This document shows, piece after piece, positions 1-10,508 of a DNA stretch of 64,000 nucleotides (position 1 is the stretch's first letter; every line of letters starts with the position of its first letter). Under the pieces are notes generated by a model. The model was not told the origin of the DNA, made no database searches, and worked only from the letters and a program-made list of their open reading frames with translations. A program made the position numbers and the translations under genes. The DNA lies in the NCBI GenBank assembly GCA_014529385.2, contig CM043950.1, forward strand, positions 154,856,045 through 154,920,044, read 5' to 3'. The stretch comes from Adiantum capillus-veneris (lineage: Eukaryota > Streptophyta > Polypodiopsida > Polypodiales > Pteridaceae).

Positions 1-580
1 ATGATATACATTTTTGAAAAAAGTTGTTGCCATTTTTTGGATTTTCAATTGTTGCTATTTCAAGCCCTTTGCACGTGAAATACTCCTCTGTTTGAGATAG
101 CGAAAAAACAATACTTTGTTCGTATGCGTCACGTACAAGTCGTAGTGGAAGCTCCCTTTTGATGGCAACCCTTCAGTTTTACTATTGTACATAGCATCAA
201 ACTCTTCCTATGATTTGCCAAGGACACAATCAAAATGTATATAAGAAGAATTCATAATCAAAACACATTCTCATTTAGCATTGCTTTCAAGCATACCTTC
301 CAAATGAGTCAAGCAAGGACAGCCATTGGCAATTTTAGACACTTTGATTTGTTTGGACCCCTAAAGTTCAAAGCCCTCTCTACTGCGAGACGCGCTCTTT
401 CCGAAAGATTTTGCAGGAGTGAAGTTGGGTCCGCCAACCCTAGCTTTCTCATCATGAATATATCATGCGTACTGGTGTGAGGGACTGAAACCCTTGTAGC
501 CGTGCTTAACACTCGGATGTAATACACATTGTCATAAACAATAAGATGCATTTACATTCGCAAAAAACAGTTGAATTTAC

Positions 581-1033
581 CTCTTTATCATTCTCAAAAC
601 CAATAGAAACTCCGTTGTCTCATGGGGTTGAAAATCATCAAGCACGCACTCCACCCTTGGTGCTTTCTCCATTAGGATGTCGTTCTCGTTCATCCACCGC
701 ATCCATGCCTCCAATCTGTGATTTCCGTCCCAAACCACAAAGTACTTCTCGACCATGTGACTAAAGTTCCGGGATTAGACAAAGCTCCTCGTCCAAGTGA
801 TATGACATTGCAAGATCTCTCGAAGTGTGACCACAACGAGAAAATTGCTTATGATCATCTCTTGGAATCCGCTTACTTACAATAAATCTTGCCATGGTTG
901 ATTGGTAGCTTTTATTTGCAATGGAGATCGACCACATGGTCATCATGCATGCGGATGTGGCGGAGTTCAAAAGAAGCATACATAGAGGTAAGCGCGGAAG
1001 TTTGTCATCATAGGGAGCTCTATGACAATCCAC
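581..1033 (-). pseudogene. exon-like fragment of unknown gene with DGNHRLEA motif
   Basis: On the minus strand, a reading frame from about 756 to 581 contains VVWDGNHRLEAW and ends at a good splice donor (AAGAG|GTAAATT, GT at 580-579). The frame upstream (1033-761) is also coding-like (for example RCGHTSRDLAMSYH) but is out of phase, as if by one base, so the copy looks broken. D-G-x-H-R-L-x-A resembles the conserved box of ParB/sulfiredoxin-like domains. That is a motif resemblance only, and no function is claimed. Another open stretch lies further along the same strand (about 490-310) and could be a later exon. It could equally be a degraded member of a gene family captured between retrotransposons. 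Confidence 0.3.
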
Positions 1034-1511
1034 TCAACCCAAATAAATATGCTTTTTGAACACATTTCCAAACACTTCATTTCCTATATCTTCTGTTGTG
1101 GTAGTAGTTTCCACATGATGGCTTAATTCTCCACTTGATTGTGTTGTTCCACCCACACCGGTTACGACGGACACAATCCAATGTAGAGAGCTTAAGGCTT
1201 GAAATTGTTCGCTCTCTTGAGTGCATCGCGGAGGGACTTCATCCACGGCACCATTGTTTTTTGATCAATTTCTTGTTCTCATAGTTTAGATAAAGAATTA
1301 GAGAAAATAAATAAAGGTATGGCTTATAAGAAATTGAAGTTAAGAGCTTGGGAGAAAGAAAGTGGGATCAAGGGAAAGCTTGACAGAAAAATTAGTGTAA
1401 GATAGGGAAGTAGAGATGAGGAGAAATAGAGAACTTGAAATAAGAAGATATGAAGAACTAAAAGTTGAGAATGATATGCAAAAGAGCTCTTAGAAGCTCT
1501 TTATAAAGGTT

Positions 1512-1830
1512 TCAAATTAAAAAATTATACATTTTTAAATTTTTTAAATATTCGGGATGTGTGTGTGTGTGTGGTAGGTACGTGTGTGTGTGTGTGTGCA
1601 TGTGTGTGTGTGAGGTAGATGCACGGTGTGTGTGTGTGTGTGTGTATAGTGGATGCGCGTCCACACACACACCGCATGGACATGTGTGTGTATGACACAA
1701 CACACACACACACCCATGGGGTGGGTGTGATACAACACACACATACGTCCGTGGGGTAAGTGTGACACAACACACACACACACACACACACACCGCGCTG
1801 GTGTGTGTGTGGGGCAGGCGAGGACCACAC
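1512..1830. repeat. clustered TG/CA microsatellites
   Basis: Many (TG)n runs from 1558 are followed by (CA)n runs to about 1793, separated by short GC-containing spacers. The two halves are complementary, so the block could fold into a large hairpin. Long minus-strand frames reading His-Thr or Cys-Val repeats are by-products of the dinucleotides. Confidence 0.9.
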
Positions 1831-2001
1831 ACTGCCACGCGGTGGCGTGTGTCCCCGTGTGGCCCCATGGCGCTTGGCGCATTGGGACATGATCCCCATG
1901 CGCCAAGGGTCGTTGGGTGGCGCGTAGCCCTAGGACCACGCATCGCCCATTGGCAATCAACGTGGCCACTAAGCGGCCACGCAAGCCGCCTCGTGGCCAC
2001 G

Positions 2002-2050
2002 TGGTTTGCCACGTGTACTGTCGATAGTCGACGATACACGTGGCATACCA
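2002..2050. repeat. 49-nt inverted repeat with nested palindrome and G-box cores
   Basis: The arms at 2002-2017 and 2035-2050 are complementary over 16 bases with one mismatch, and each holds an ACGTG core (GCCACGTGTA / TACACGTGGC). The loop contains a second small hairpin, GTCGA-TAG-TCGAC, at 2020-2032. It sits in a GC-rich stretch just left of the Tat-like LTR. Confidence 0.8.
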
Positions 2051-2449
2051 GATGACCATCGTGCTGCCACATCGGTGACGCGGTGGCCAAGTGGCATGCC
2101 ACATTGGAGAGGGGGAATGGGGGAACACGCCCAGCACCAACACAAGGGCCTCTCTATAGCTCAGGGTATCCACAGCACCCCTATCCTCTCGGAAAACACC
2201 TTCAAAGAAACACTTTACACTAACAGACCACTGCCTGCCCAATTCTCACTGCTCACACACTCCACAAATCCACCACACAACGCACACCTAATTTGATCCA
2301 ATTTTGACTTTTATAGGGGGGGTCCTTAATTTTAGAATTTGCATTTTTATTGGTCCATCTGGCATCTTGATTTGGCATTTTTGGGAAGGGGGCACCGCCT
2401 TGCTCTAATTGCTCTCTTCTCTCTCTTTTGTTCTTGGGGGGGGGGGCAT

Positions 2450-2463
2450 TAGCGACGTCGCTA
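2450..2463. repeat. perfect palindrome TAGCGACGTCGCTA
   Basis: A 14-base perfect palindrome follows a G run (2435-2446). A second copy with 10-base arms (GCAATAGCGA / TCGCTATTGC) at 2874-2895 also follows a G-rich run. Both are inside the LTR at 2105-3587, so they may be regulatory repeats of that LTR. Confidence 0.7.
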
Positions 2464-2873
2464 TTGCCCCCTAGGCATTTTTTATTTTTATTTTTTATCT
2501 TTATCTTTATTTTTATTTTTTATCTTTATCTTCTTTTTTTTACCCCTTTTGGGGAGCTTTGCACTGCTCTATGGCCTAACTTTGACTCTTTCTCTCTCTA
2601 TCCGACTCCTCCTCCACTTCTCCCTCTATTTCTCTCTCCCTCTATTTCTCTTTAGTCCAACTTTCACCTCGTCCGGCCTTGGCTTGTCCGGCCCTTGGTT
2701 TTTGCTTTGTACACTTTAGCGGCCTCCGGGCTTCTTCTCTCTCTCCCCTGCTCACTACCCGCGCCGTGGGACCCTCCCTTTTGCACTTGCCCTTGCCTTG
2801 GACCCGACTGCTCCTACCTTTCCTTGATCCTTGTGGGGACTACCCTCTTAACCACGCACCGGGGAGGGGGGGT

Positions 2874-2895
2874 GCAATAGCGACATCGCTATTGC
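2874..2895. repeat. second TAGCGAC palindrome in the same LTR
   Basis: The ten-base arms are perfect with a two-base centre. Like the copy at 2450 it sits directly after a G-rich run, which suggests an internal direct duplication of a G-run plus palindrome unit within the LTR. Confidence 0.7.
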
Positions 2896-3895
2896 CCTCT
2901 CCCCTTCAACTCTAAAAGGTGGGATCTTCAATGGCCGCGGGCACATGCCCCTCTCAAGAGTTGCCACATCAGCACTGTGCTATCGCCCCTGAGCTGCCTC
3001 CCATCCGCTGCTTGCCACCAATACTGGCCAAAAGGCGCCACATTCTTGCCCTGCAAGGCCGCACGCTGCCCCGGCAGCACCAACTCACAGCACCCGTAAG
3101 GGCCCACCATAGCCAACAGCTAGGGAGACCTCTCTCCTCCTCTTCACGCCTTTGAGTGGACATGGTCTGGCTCAAATACCCCACAATCAAAATGCCATCG
3201 TGCACATGTGGGATTAACCCCATGCCACGTGGCAGCTTCTAGTAAATTGTCCCCAACTTGAAGCTCTAAGTTTTTTTCCCCAAAAAAAATATTCCCACTC
3301 TCACCTTCTTCCTCCTACTTGCTTTGCCTGCCATATTCCGGTCCGCGGTCGGATTTCCAAGCCGTAAAGCTCCGCCGGATTCCCACCGTGTCACAGTCCT
3401 GGGCCGAGAAAATCTCACCGCCTTCCAATCCTTCTGAGGTTGCTATTTGAGGCCGCCAAAAAAGGGGGAAAATCATCTGCAAACCTTTCACTTCCAAATG
3501 CTCCCAACTTCATCTTGTTGTATCTTGCTGACCAAGTGTCTGATTGACGCACCGTCAATTTGTGCTAGCTCCACATGATGCACACTATCACCGAGAAACT
3601 CGACGAGGCTAAAAAAAATGCCAGATGGTACATTCTCCAGTGCGGTCAAATGGGCTCAGACCCGGCCCCTGAAAAATATTATGATGGCCTTAACTTGCTA
3701 ACCAGAGCTCCGATTCGCAATCCGAGAATACAGGCATGCTCTGTAACTCGAGCTCTACACATGTATCCACTGACACCTATCTGGGCCACCTGTCCCCAAC
3801 TGCCCTGTCCGTCGGGGATCTCCTACAGACTCCAGCTTCAAACTTCAGTATCTTGCATATCGGGGCTCCGTTTGACGAGCCGTCTGGATCGGCTT

Positions 3896-4262
3896 CTAGA
3901 GCACACTGAACACTACATTCCAACCCCCCTTGACTACAATTTGCTGCACTTCATGCACTAAATCCCTCTCAAAATACAGTTTGAGTCGCACACCATTCAC
4001 CTTGTTCCTAAGAAGCTTTCCATTTGCTCTTACCAGCTGGTAGGTCCCATTCGGAAAGGCCTTCTGCACTTTATATGGACCTGTCCACTTCTTCTTAAAT
4101 TTGAAATTCTCATACTTCATCACCTAACTGCCTTTTTGCATCTCTCTATCTGGGAAATTTGGTTTGATTTTCCTCACTTGCTTCACCTACTGCTTTATAT
4201 CTTCCTGTTAAGACAAATCCTTGCCGAGGGCATTCTCCCACAACAGCGAGCCATAAAGCAAG
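3896..4262 (-). pseudogene. Tat-type integrase C-terminal remnant
   Basis: The minus-strand frame reads FKKKWTGPYKVQKAFPNGTYQL and NGVRLKLYF, which parallels the integrase C-terminus of the intact-looking Tat element at 16620-16760 (FQIKWEGPFKVVECFPNGTYQL, NGLRLKLYH). Upstream coding similarity continues to about 4262 (ENALGKDL), crossing at least one in-frame stop, then ends abruptly. The rest of pol is absent. The remnant belongs with the LTR at 2105-3587. The stretch 3588-3895 would be the 3' UTR; its GCTCCGTTTGA..AGCCGTCTG string also occurs at about 24242, in the gag-only element. Confidence 0.7.
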
Positions 4263-5052
4263 CAAAGTCTCTACAACATTTCAAAGCAAATCTTCAAAGC
4301 ATCAACATCTAAGTCAAACTTCAAGCATTTTACACTCAAGCTTCAAGAGGAGAGACTTCACTAGTCTCAAGTGTCGAGCATTCAAGAAGAGTTCAACAGG
4401 ATTTTTCAAGGCAAGCTTAAAAGGAATTAAAAAAAAACATTCAAAGGCCTCAATTTCTTGAGAATTCAAGCAAAGGAGGAAATTTTCTCTCACTAAATTG
4501 TTGTAATTCAAAATTAAAAATCTTACACCCATGGCACATTACAAAGCAATGTATGACTACACACCCATCATCATTCAGGATAATCTTTGTGCTTGTAAGG
4601 AGTCAAGCCACTGGGATTGGATAATACCCAATCCCAAAGACCGCTCCAAGGCACCATGAGAGAAAAGAGATGGCTTTCTGCAAGGGGAGGAACATTAGCA
4701 TCAAGTTTTTATTTTGCATTAGTGTTACTTAGCTTTTCATTTTCTTCCAATAAAACTCATAAGCAAGCTACGGCAACAACCACGATAATAACAACACCAA
4801 GATGGTGCGGATAGCAAAGTCAGAAGACGAAGAAGTAGGAGTGGAGGAGGACAAACAATGAAGTTGTGGCAATGAAATTTTTTGTAGACTCTTGGACTAG
4901 GGTTGTGTGTTGGACTCCTCGATTGGAGTTGTGCTCCTGGATTGGAGTGTTTATTATCAGTTGTCTCTTGGATCGGAGATGGTCCTCTGGATTGGGGATA
5001 ATGGTCAGCTTGTATTGGCATAGCTATTTTCTATTGTCATAGTCCAAACCCC
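4263..5052. other. no recognisable gene; degenerate GGATTGGAG repeats
   Basis: I see no convincing coding region. Between about 4885 and 4995 a short motif (CTCCTGGATTGGAG and variants) recurs about five times at 20-35 base spacing. The right end leads into a polypurine tract, so part of this is probably the 3' internal end of the element whose LTR follows. Confidence 0.5.
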
Positions 5053-5063
5053 AAGGGGAGGGT

Positions 5064-5418
5064 TGTTGGGAATTGTGGGCTTTGTCCTATAATGGTGTGT
5101 ATCTCCTCTATCCTACTGGGATGCATAGAAGTGGCGTGAAAGGTCATCCATGAGTTTGCAACTTGTATGGGCTGATTTGGAAGCATTATATGATGTCATC
5201 AGTGATGCCACATGAGATGCCTTAGCCAGCTCTATACATTGAGCCCTTTGTACACACTTTCAAGTTGAATCAATCAATCTAGTTTTGCATCTACATTCTA
5301 CTCTATCTTAATTTAGTTTTGCATCTACATTCTACTCTATCTCTATTGTGTAATCAACTTTGTCATTGGCTTGTTAACACCATGAATGCTTCTCTATCTA
5401 ATCCACCTTGATCCTACA
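5064..5418 (+). mobile_element. Copia-type LTR (3' LTR of a truncated element)
   Basis: The segment begins TGTTGGGAATTGTGGGC directly after a polypurine tract (AAGGGGAGGGT, 5053-5063) and ends CCTACA. It aligns along its length with the LTR at 40683-41090 (TTATGGGCTTTATCC, GATGTCAT, CTCTATTGTGT, CCATGAATG). A polypurine tract on the left and no primer-binding site on the right make it a 3' LTR. No matching 5' LTR or pol was found nearby. Confidence 0.65.
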
Positions 5419-5957
5419 ATTTTAAGTACCAAACAATTTCTCACCATTGAAATTGTTCCTGATACTACATGCTCAAAATGGTCAACAAAACGGTTGACCA
5501 GCACTTAGGGACTCTATCGTGACACATAATTGAAATACCATATGCCAGTGTCATTCCAAAGACTCATATTCTCCACATGTGGAATATGTCTCAAGCACGG
5601 ATATCCCGAAAATATGACATCCACAAGCACGAGATGTACTTGTGTAGAGGTAATTGTAACACTCAGCAACATGAGTGAGAGGGACCCTCATAAACTTTGC
5701 TCCACACTAGCTAAATTGAACTCAGTGAGTTCCTAGACCATGTTGCACCCCTTGTGACATCATGTGCTAAACAAACCCTACCATGTAGGTCTAAACTGCA
5801 GAAATGTATCGAATACACTACTGTCCCAAAATTCTTGTTGTTACATGACCTTGTCATGTGTCTTAAGAGCGAAATGGATGAAAGCATTCTAGCATTTTCA
5901 TCCAACTTGGAAAACTTACTCAAATCATATACATGAATGAAATGAAACCAAAACATA
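5419..5957. other. intergenic stretch, nothing recognised
   Basis: This unique-looking sequence lies between the LTR at 5064-5418 and the Copia element. Only short random frames are present. Its right end supplies the left target-site duplication of the Copia insertion (ACATA at 5953-5957). Confidence 0.5.
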
Positions 5958-6159
5958 TGTTTGAATTCAGGCCAACTGGCCGGACATCCCACTTACTACT
6001 AGCCCATCTACTAACTTAACCATGTATACACTTATTCTTTAATACAAGAGAATAAGGAGCTACAACAGGATAACGTTGTTGTGCGCTCCACCCAAAGCAG
6101 GTCTCTCTCTCTCTCTGCTCTCCTACTTGCACTCGCACACGCTTCCCTTGGCACCTTCA
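5958..6159 (+). repeat. 5' LTR of the Copia element
   Basis: It starts TGTTTGAATTCAGG and ends CACCTTCA, the same length as the 3' LTR at 20041-20242. It contains a CT microsatellite and the string GGATAACGTTGTTGTGCGC, also present in the 3' copy. Confidence 0.9.
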
Positions 6160-6160
6160 A

Positions 6161-6173
6161 CCGGTATGAGAGT
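6161..6173 (+). promoter_or_regulatory. primer-binding site, initiator tRNA-Met type (degenerate)
   Basis: CCGGTATGAGAGT lies one base after the 5' LTR and resembles TGGTATCAGAGC, the usual Copia site that pairs with the 3' end of initiator tRNA-Met. Mismatches fit the age of the copy. Confidence 0.6.
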
Positions 6174-7281
6174 AGGGTTCGTGCTTGCCGTTTTCGCGTC
6201 CGTGCGTGCGCGCACTTTTAAAAGTGCAAACAGGTTTTCAATTTTGGCATCGGCAAATTCAGCGTTCCGAGAGCGTTAACCGCAAGTGCCCTGCGGTTTT
6301 ACCCCCCTTTCGAAGTTGTTCATGCAATCGAAAGCTTCATCCGAGCTATGCTTTAGGAGTTGTATTTTTCAACTCCACTTTTGCTACAGCTACAGGTACA
6401 GGTATAGGACACAGGTGCAAGTTGTTCAAAGACTATTTTGGGATGGTATATAGCCGTTTTATGGCTATTATGTGCTATTGAGATGGTGTTTATGGGCTGA
6501 TTATGAGCACTTTTTGGCATCGACATTGTCTCGGGTTTTTTAGGCATCCATCTCTTCACACGTTCTTGCATACATACAGGATATCCAGGTTTCTTACAAG
6601 TTGCAGTGTTTAGCATCAGCACAGATTTCAGTGGGAGTATTTGATGCGGATATGCATTGTTTTGGCACTTTTGATAGTGATTGAGCTCTTTTGAGAGCGG
6701 TTTTACTCCCCGCAGGGATTTGTTTACTGCTTGCACATTTTGTTTGAGCGCATATACTGCACCTTGCAGTATTGTTGACAGTGGATGTACGTTGAGTTGC
6801 GGAAATTGCCATATGTACCTTTTGTGGAGCCGATTTGGCTTGTTTCTGGCATTCTCGACCGTTTCTGAGACTCGATTCGGAGGCCCTTTCTGAGACTGGG
6901 CTGGTTTCTTGTCTGCATAACCTTTTGTGAGGGTCGATAGCGTGAGGTTTTCTTGAGCTGGGGGATTCTCGAATGTTGAGATCCTTTCGGTGATACAGGT
7001 TGCTAGAGTACCCCTTTTTCGTGGCCTCACCATAGGACATGTATAGAGAGGTCTAGGTACATTTGACGCCGTGTTGGCAGCCTTCGGTCAACTTTTGACT
7101 TTTTATGCACAGTTAGTGGTTGATGCGCATGTCTTATGCTCTGAGAGCATTACTTTTTATGCGTTATTGATCTCTTGTGACAGTTTTGGATTGAGATTCT
7201 GTTTTTTTTTCTAGGGAAACTCTACCGAATTTTTTACAGAATTACCAGTGTTGATCACCATATTATCTTTAGCTTGCAGCC
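6174..7281 (+). other. Copia leader (5' untranslated region) shared with the Tat element
   Basis: About 1.1 kb of non-coding leader separates the primer site from gag. Starting with ACAGGTACAGGT repeats (about 6390), then strongly at 6745-7043 and again at 7211-7235, it matches in the same order the leader of the nested Tat element (10560-10600, 10690-10972, 11062-11086). Blocks such as GAGGGTCGATAGCGTGAGG and GATCCTTTCGGTGATACAGG are identical. A 226-codon antisense frame (7033-6353) crosses this stretch but has no recognisable domain. Confidence 0.75.
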
Positions 7282-8250
7282 ATGTCATCTAGCGGTGAAA
7301 AGGATATTTACAATATCCGAAACTTTGATGGGACAAATTTTGCTATTTGGAAAGAGCATATTCAAGATGTTCTTATACAAAAAGGCCAATTGGATCCTAT
7401 CATGGAGCACCCAGAGGGCGAGTATACAGATGTTGAGTGGGAGAAACTTGATGCTAAGGCCAAATCTACCCTCCGTTTGCATTTGGCTGAACCTGTGTAC
7501 TTTACTATAGTTGGAGAAAGGACTGCTAGAGATGTATGGGATAAGTTGTGTTCCAGTTATGAGAACAAAAGTGCCACTAATAAGGTTTTCTTGATGAAGA
7601 AGCTGTTTGACCTTCGTATGAAGGAAGAGGGCACTATTTCTACTCACATTAATGAGTTCAATATCATTTTCACTCAGTTGACCACTTACGGTTTGCTCTT
7701 CGATGAGGAAATCAAATGTATCTTCTTGCTATGCAATTTACCCTCGTCTTGGGATACGTTCTGTACTGTAATTAGCAACTCAACACCTAGTACCGGTCTA
7801 GTGTACAATGACGTCCTTGGGAGTCTGTTTACCGAGGAGATTCGTAGGAAATCTCTCGAAGGCAAGAAGGATGGTGATGCGTATGTTGCTAGTGATAGAC
7901 AAAGGGGTCGCACTCAAAGTCGTGCCAAAAGCAAGGAACATGGGGGCTCATGCAGTAAGTCATGGGGTTCTATGCGTAATGTCGAGTGCTATCACTGCCA
8001 TAAAAAAGGGCATGTGAAGAAGGATTGCAGGAAATGGCAACAAAGCAAGAAGGATAAACAATCCGGTGAAACTTCTAAGTCTGATGATTCAAACAAGGGC
8101 AAAGAAAATTTAGAGGAGATCAATGTGCTAGAGTCTTCAAATGCTCCTATTGTAAAGACTCTTCCAGCGGTTGTTATGCCACTTACCTCTGACGTATTGG
8201 TCTTCACAGCAGATCTACCTGTCGAGGCTCTTATTACAGAAGATGTGTAG
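7282..8250 (+). pseudogene. gag: Copia gag (capsid and zinc knuckle)
   Basis: A frame of 322 codons starts at MSSSGEKD. The N-terminal part has the Copia capsid pattern (NFDGTNFAIWKEHI near residue 14, then a long helical UBN2-like region), and a CCHC knuckle CYHCHKKGHVKKDC lies near residue 238. It packages element RNA into particles. The TAG at 8248-8250 is probably an acquired nonsense mutation: the same frame continues straight into protease, and Copia gag-pol is normally one frame. The ATG is the first one after the leader. Confidence 0.88.
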
Positions 8251-8817
8251 TATGCACAGAATTGGATAGTAGATTCCGGTGCGAGTTTCCATGTGACACC
8301 ACATAGAGAGTGGTTCTCTACTTATTCTCACTCTTGTGGCAAAGTGAGACTTGGTGATGCTTATGAACTAGACATTGAGGGTGTCGGAAACTTCAAATTG
8401 CATCTAAGGAATGGCATGCACTTTACTTTATGTAATGTCAGACATGTGCCCAAGTTGACTAAAAGCGTGATTTCTGTTGGTCAGCTTGATGATTTGGGCT
8501 ACAACACCACATTTGGCAATGGTTCGTGGATAGTACGCAAAGGTAATCTTGTTGTACTCAGAGTTCAGAAGCATGGTATCTTGTATTCCATGCACGTGTC
8601 AAATGTTGGTCATGATTACATATCTATAGCTAGGTTGCCGTCTACTGAGTTGTGGCATTGTCGGCTAGGTCATATTAGTCAAAAAGGAATGAGAACTCTG
8701 ACTCGTTTTGGCTACTTACCTGTCTTGTCTTATGTTGACTTTCCTGTTTGTGAGCACTGTATCTATGGCAAACAGACTAGGTCCGTGCACTTACCATTGG
8801 GTCCAAAAGCGAGCTGA
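8251..8817 (+). pseudogene. pol: Copia protease and pre-integrase region
   Basis: In the gag frame beyond the stop, WIVDSGASFHVTP holds the aspartic protease catalytic D-S-G-A. It is followed by the beta-rich protease body and the GAG-pre-integrase segment (LWHCRLGHISQKGM and VCEHCIYGKQ, an H/C zinc-binding pattern). The frame ends at 8817 through a frameshift, and integrase resumes one frame over. Active-site residues are preserved but the polyprotein cannot be made in one piece. Confidence 0.88.
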
Positions 8818-9355
8818 ACCTCTAGATTTAGTACATAGTGATGTTTGTGGTCCTATGTCAACCAAATCTCTAGGGGGGGGCAGCTATTTTGTGACATTCA
8901 TAGATGACTCTACTAAAAAGGTGTGGGCATATCCTTTGAAACATAACAATCAAGTTCTTCCTGTGTTCCAAAAAATTTTAGCACTCGTTGAGAATCAGTC
9001 TGGCAAGAAACTCAAGAGGTTGCGGACTGACAACGGTGGAGATATGTCTCCAAGGAGTTTGACAATTTTTGTGCTAAAAGGGGATTAAAAGGCAGCTTAC
9101 TACACCATACACACCAGCTCAGAATGGAGTTGTTGAGTGCATGAATCGTATGATTCAGGAAAGAGTCACAGCCATGCTTTCTAGGGAAAATCTCACACAA
9201 GGCTTTTGGGCAGAAGCCGTCTTGACCGCAATGCACATTATAAATCATTCGCCTAGTACGCCATTGAATTAGGAGATTCCAGAAGAATTATGGTCTAAAC
9301 GTAAGCCCCACTATGACCATCTACATGTTTTTGGTTGTAAAGCTTATGCTCACGT
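8812..9355 (+). pseudogene. pol: Copia integrase core, truncated by insertion
   Basis: The integrase D,D-35-E pattern can be followed across frames: DLVHSDVCGPM and FIDDSTKK, then RTDNGG, then PAQNGVVE. Frameshifts lie near 8810 and 9060, and a TAG breaks SPSTPLN at about 9270. The reading stops at HVFGCKAYAHV because the Tat element is inserted at 9356. The continuation (PKQLRQKLEAKSHKC) is found at 18043. Confidence 0.85.
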
Positions 9356-10490
9356 TGTCATGAGTTTTTTGGAGCAAGGGATTGCGCATATGTACATACC
9401 CATGCATGGTGCATCGAATAAAGGATTGCCCATTTTCTAGAGCCAGGTGGTTATGTGGGGCCCACATGTGTGCAGGTAGGACAGCATGTACATAGTGCAG
9501 CGATTTTCACTATTATCAATACTAGTGTGTTTTTTCTACAATAAGGAGGATTTGGTAACACGTAAAACTTCTCGAGGAAGCTATTCGCGGGCCGACGTCA
9601 TGAGGTAAGCAGGTGCGTCAGATGGCATCTAGTGGCGTCAGGAGGCCGAACGGGGTCAATACTTGCACGCGGAGAAGTACGGACACAATGTGGGTGTTTG
9701 CTTGTGATAATTATGCAGAAAGGTCATCATTAGGACCACTTTTTGGGGCCACTTCACGTGGTGGTGAGATGCATTATTGGAAAAAAGTTGAGTGCCAGGT
9801 GTGCGAATGATGCAAAAAGGTGACAACTATGCACTGCGAGGTCAGTTTTTGGCCTGTTCGGGGTCCGTTTGAGGTCATCTAAAAGGCCAAGGGTGCCCAA
9901 CTAATAAATCTAAGTGTGGAAACTGAAAAAACAGAGAGAAGACCAGAAAAAACGTGGAGAAGAGAGGAGGAACAGCCGCAGGTGTGTTTTTGCCCATTTT
10001 GGAGCCTGTTTTGGCCCTAAACTGCTCATCCGAGGTCGGATTTGAGCACTTTGAGATTGTAGACTGGGGTTTTGGGCCGTTCCGGACGCGATGGTGTTGT
10101 CCATTTTGCCAAATTCCTCACTCTTTTCCTGCTGTTTTTCTGTGTAAGTTTCTCCTATGAGCGAAGTTTCTGCTCTAGTTTGTGATTGTATCTGGCTTAT
10201 TTTACCCATATTGTGTGAGCTATTTGCCCCATGGGTGTTGGCCCAAGCTCAATTGTATCTAAACATCAGAAATTCTCCTCTTTTGAGCTGAGTTTTTTGG
10301 GTGTGTGTGTGTGTGTGGAGTGGGCAAGTGGATAGTCTCTCTCCTCTCACTCCAGAGGTGTGTTCCCTATCTCGGCCAGGTGTGTTGTGTAAGCCGAGTG
10401 GTGCCCCATAGTGTGTGTGTGTGTGTATCTTCCCAAGAGTGAGTGTCACGTCGTTATAGAGGCGCTGTGTGTGTTTTCATCCCGCTCACA
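9356..10490 (+). repeat. 5' LTR of the Tat element
   Basis: Matches 16907-18038 almost throughout. The last third carries two TG microsatellites (about 10300 and 10412) whose lengths differ between the two LTRs. The end pattern (TATAGAGGCGCTGTGTGTG) also resembles the ends of the minus-strand LTRs at 22485 and 26500, which suggests a related family. Confidence 0.92.
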
Positions 10491-10496
10491 TTCTTT

Positions 10497-10508
10497 TGGT
10501 GCCCCCAC
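10497..10508 (+). promoter_or_regulatory. primer-binding site TGGTGCCCCCAC
   Basis: It lies six bases after the 5' LTR and begins TGG, as expected for pairing with a tRNA CCA end. The same 12 bases occur at the corresponding place in the gag-only element (minus strand, 26494-26483). I cannot name the priming tRNA from the sequence. Confidence 0.75.

Larger units (their letters stand above)
2105..3587 (-). mobile_element. 3' LTR of a minus-strand Tat-like Ty3 element
   Basis: The segment begins TGGAGAGGGGG and ends near TGATGCACACTA. Its ends and internal order match the two LTRs at 22485-23961 and 26500-27861: a G-rich start, the CTCTATAGC block, a CA-rich stretch, and the GCTAGCTCC end. At about 1.48 kb it is as long as the first of those. 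On its right lies the end of a minus-strand integrase (3896-4260), which makes it the 3' LTR. No matching 5' LTR for this copy is in the window, and no target duplication was found. It contains two palindromic TAGCGAC repeats, listed separately. Confidence 0.6.

Noticed and set aside
1512-2242. Minus-strand frames of 124-232 codons
   Set aside because: They are His/Thr/Cys/Val repeats produced by TG/CA microsatellites and the LTR edge, with no domain.
6353-7033. 226-codon antisense frame in the Copia leader
   Set aside because: It overlaps the leader shared with the Tat element. The shorter antisense frame there (10942-10718) resembles it only because the DNA is alike. No domain or start context supports a gene.
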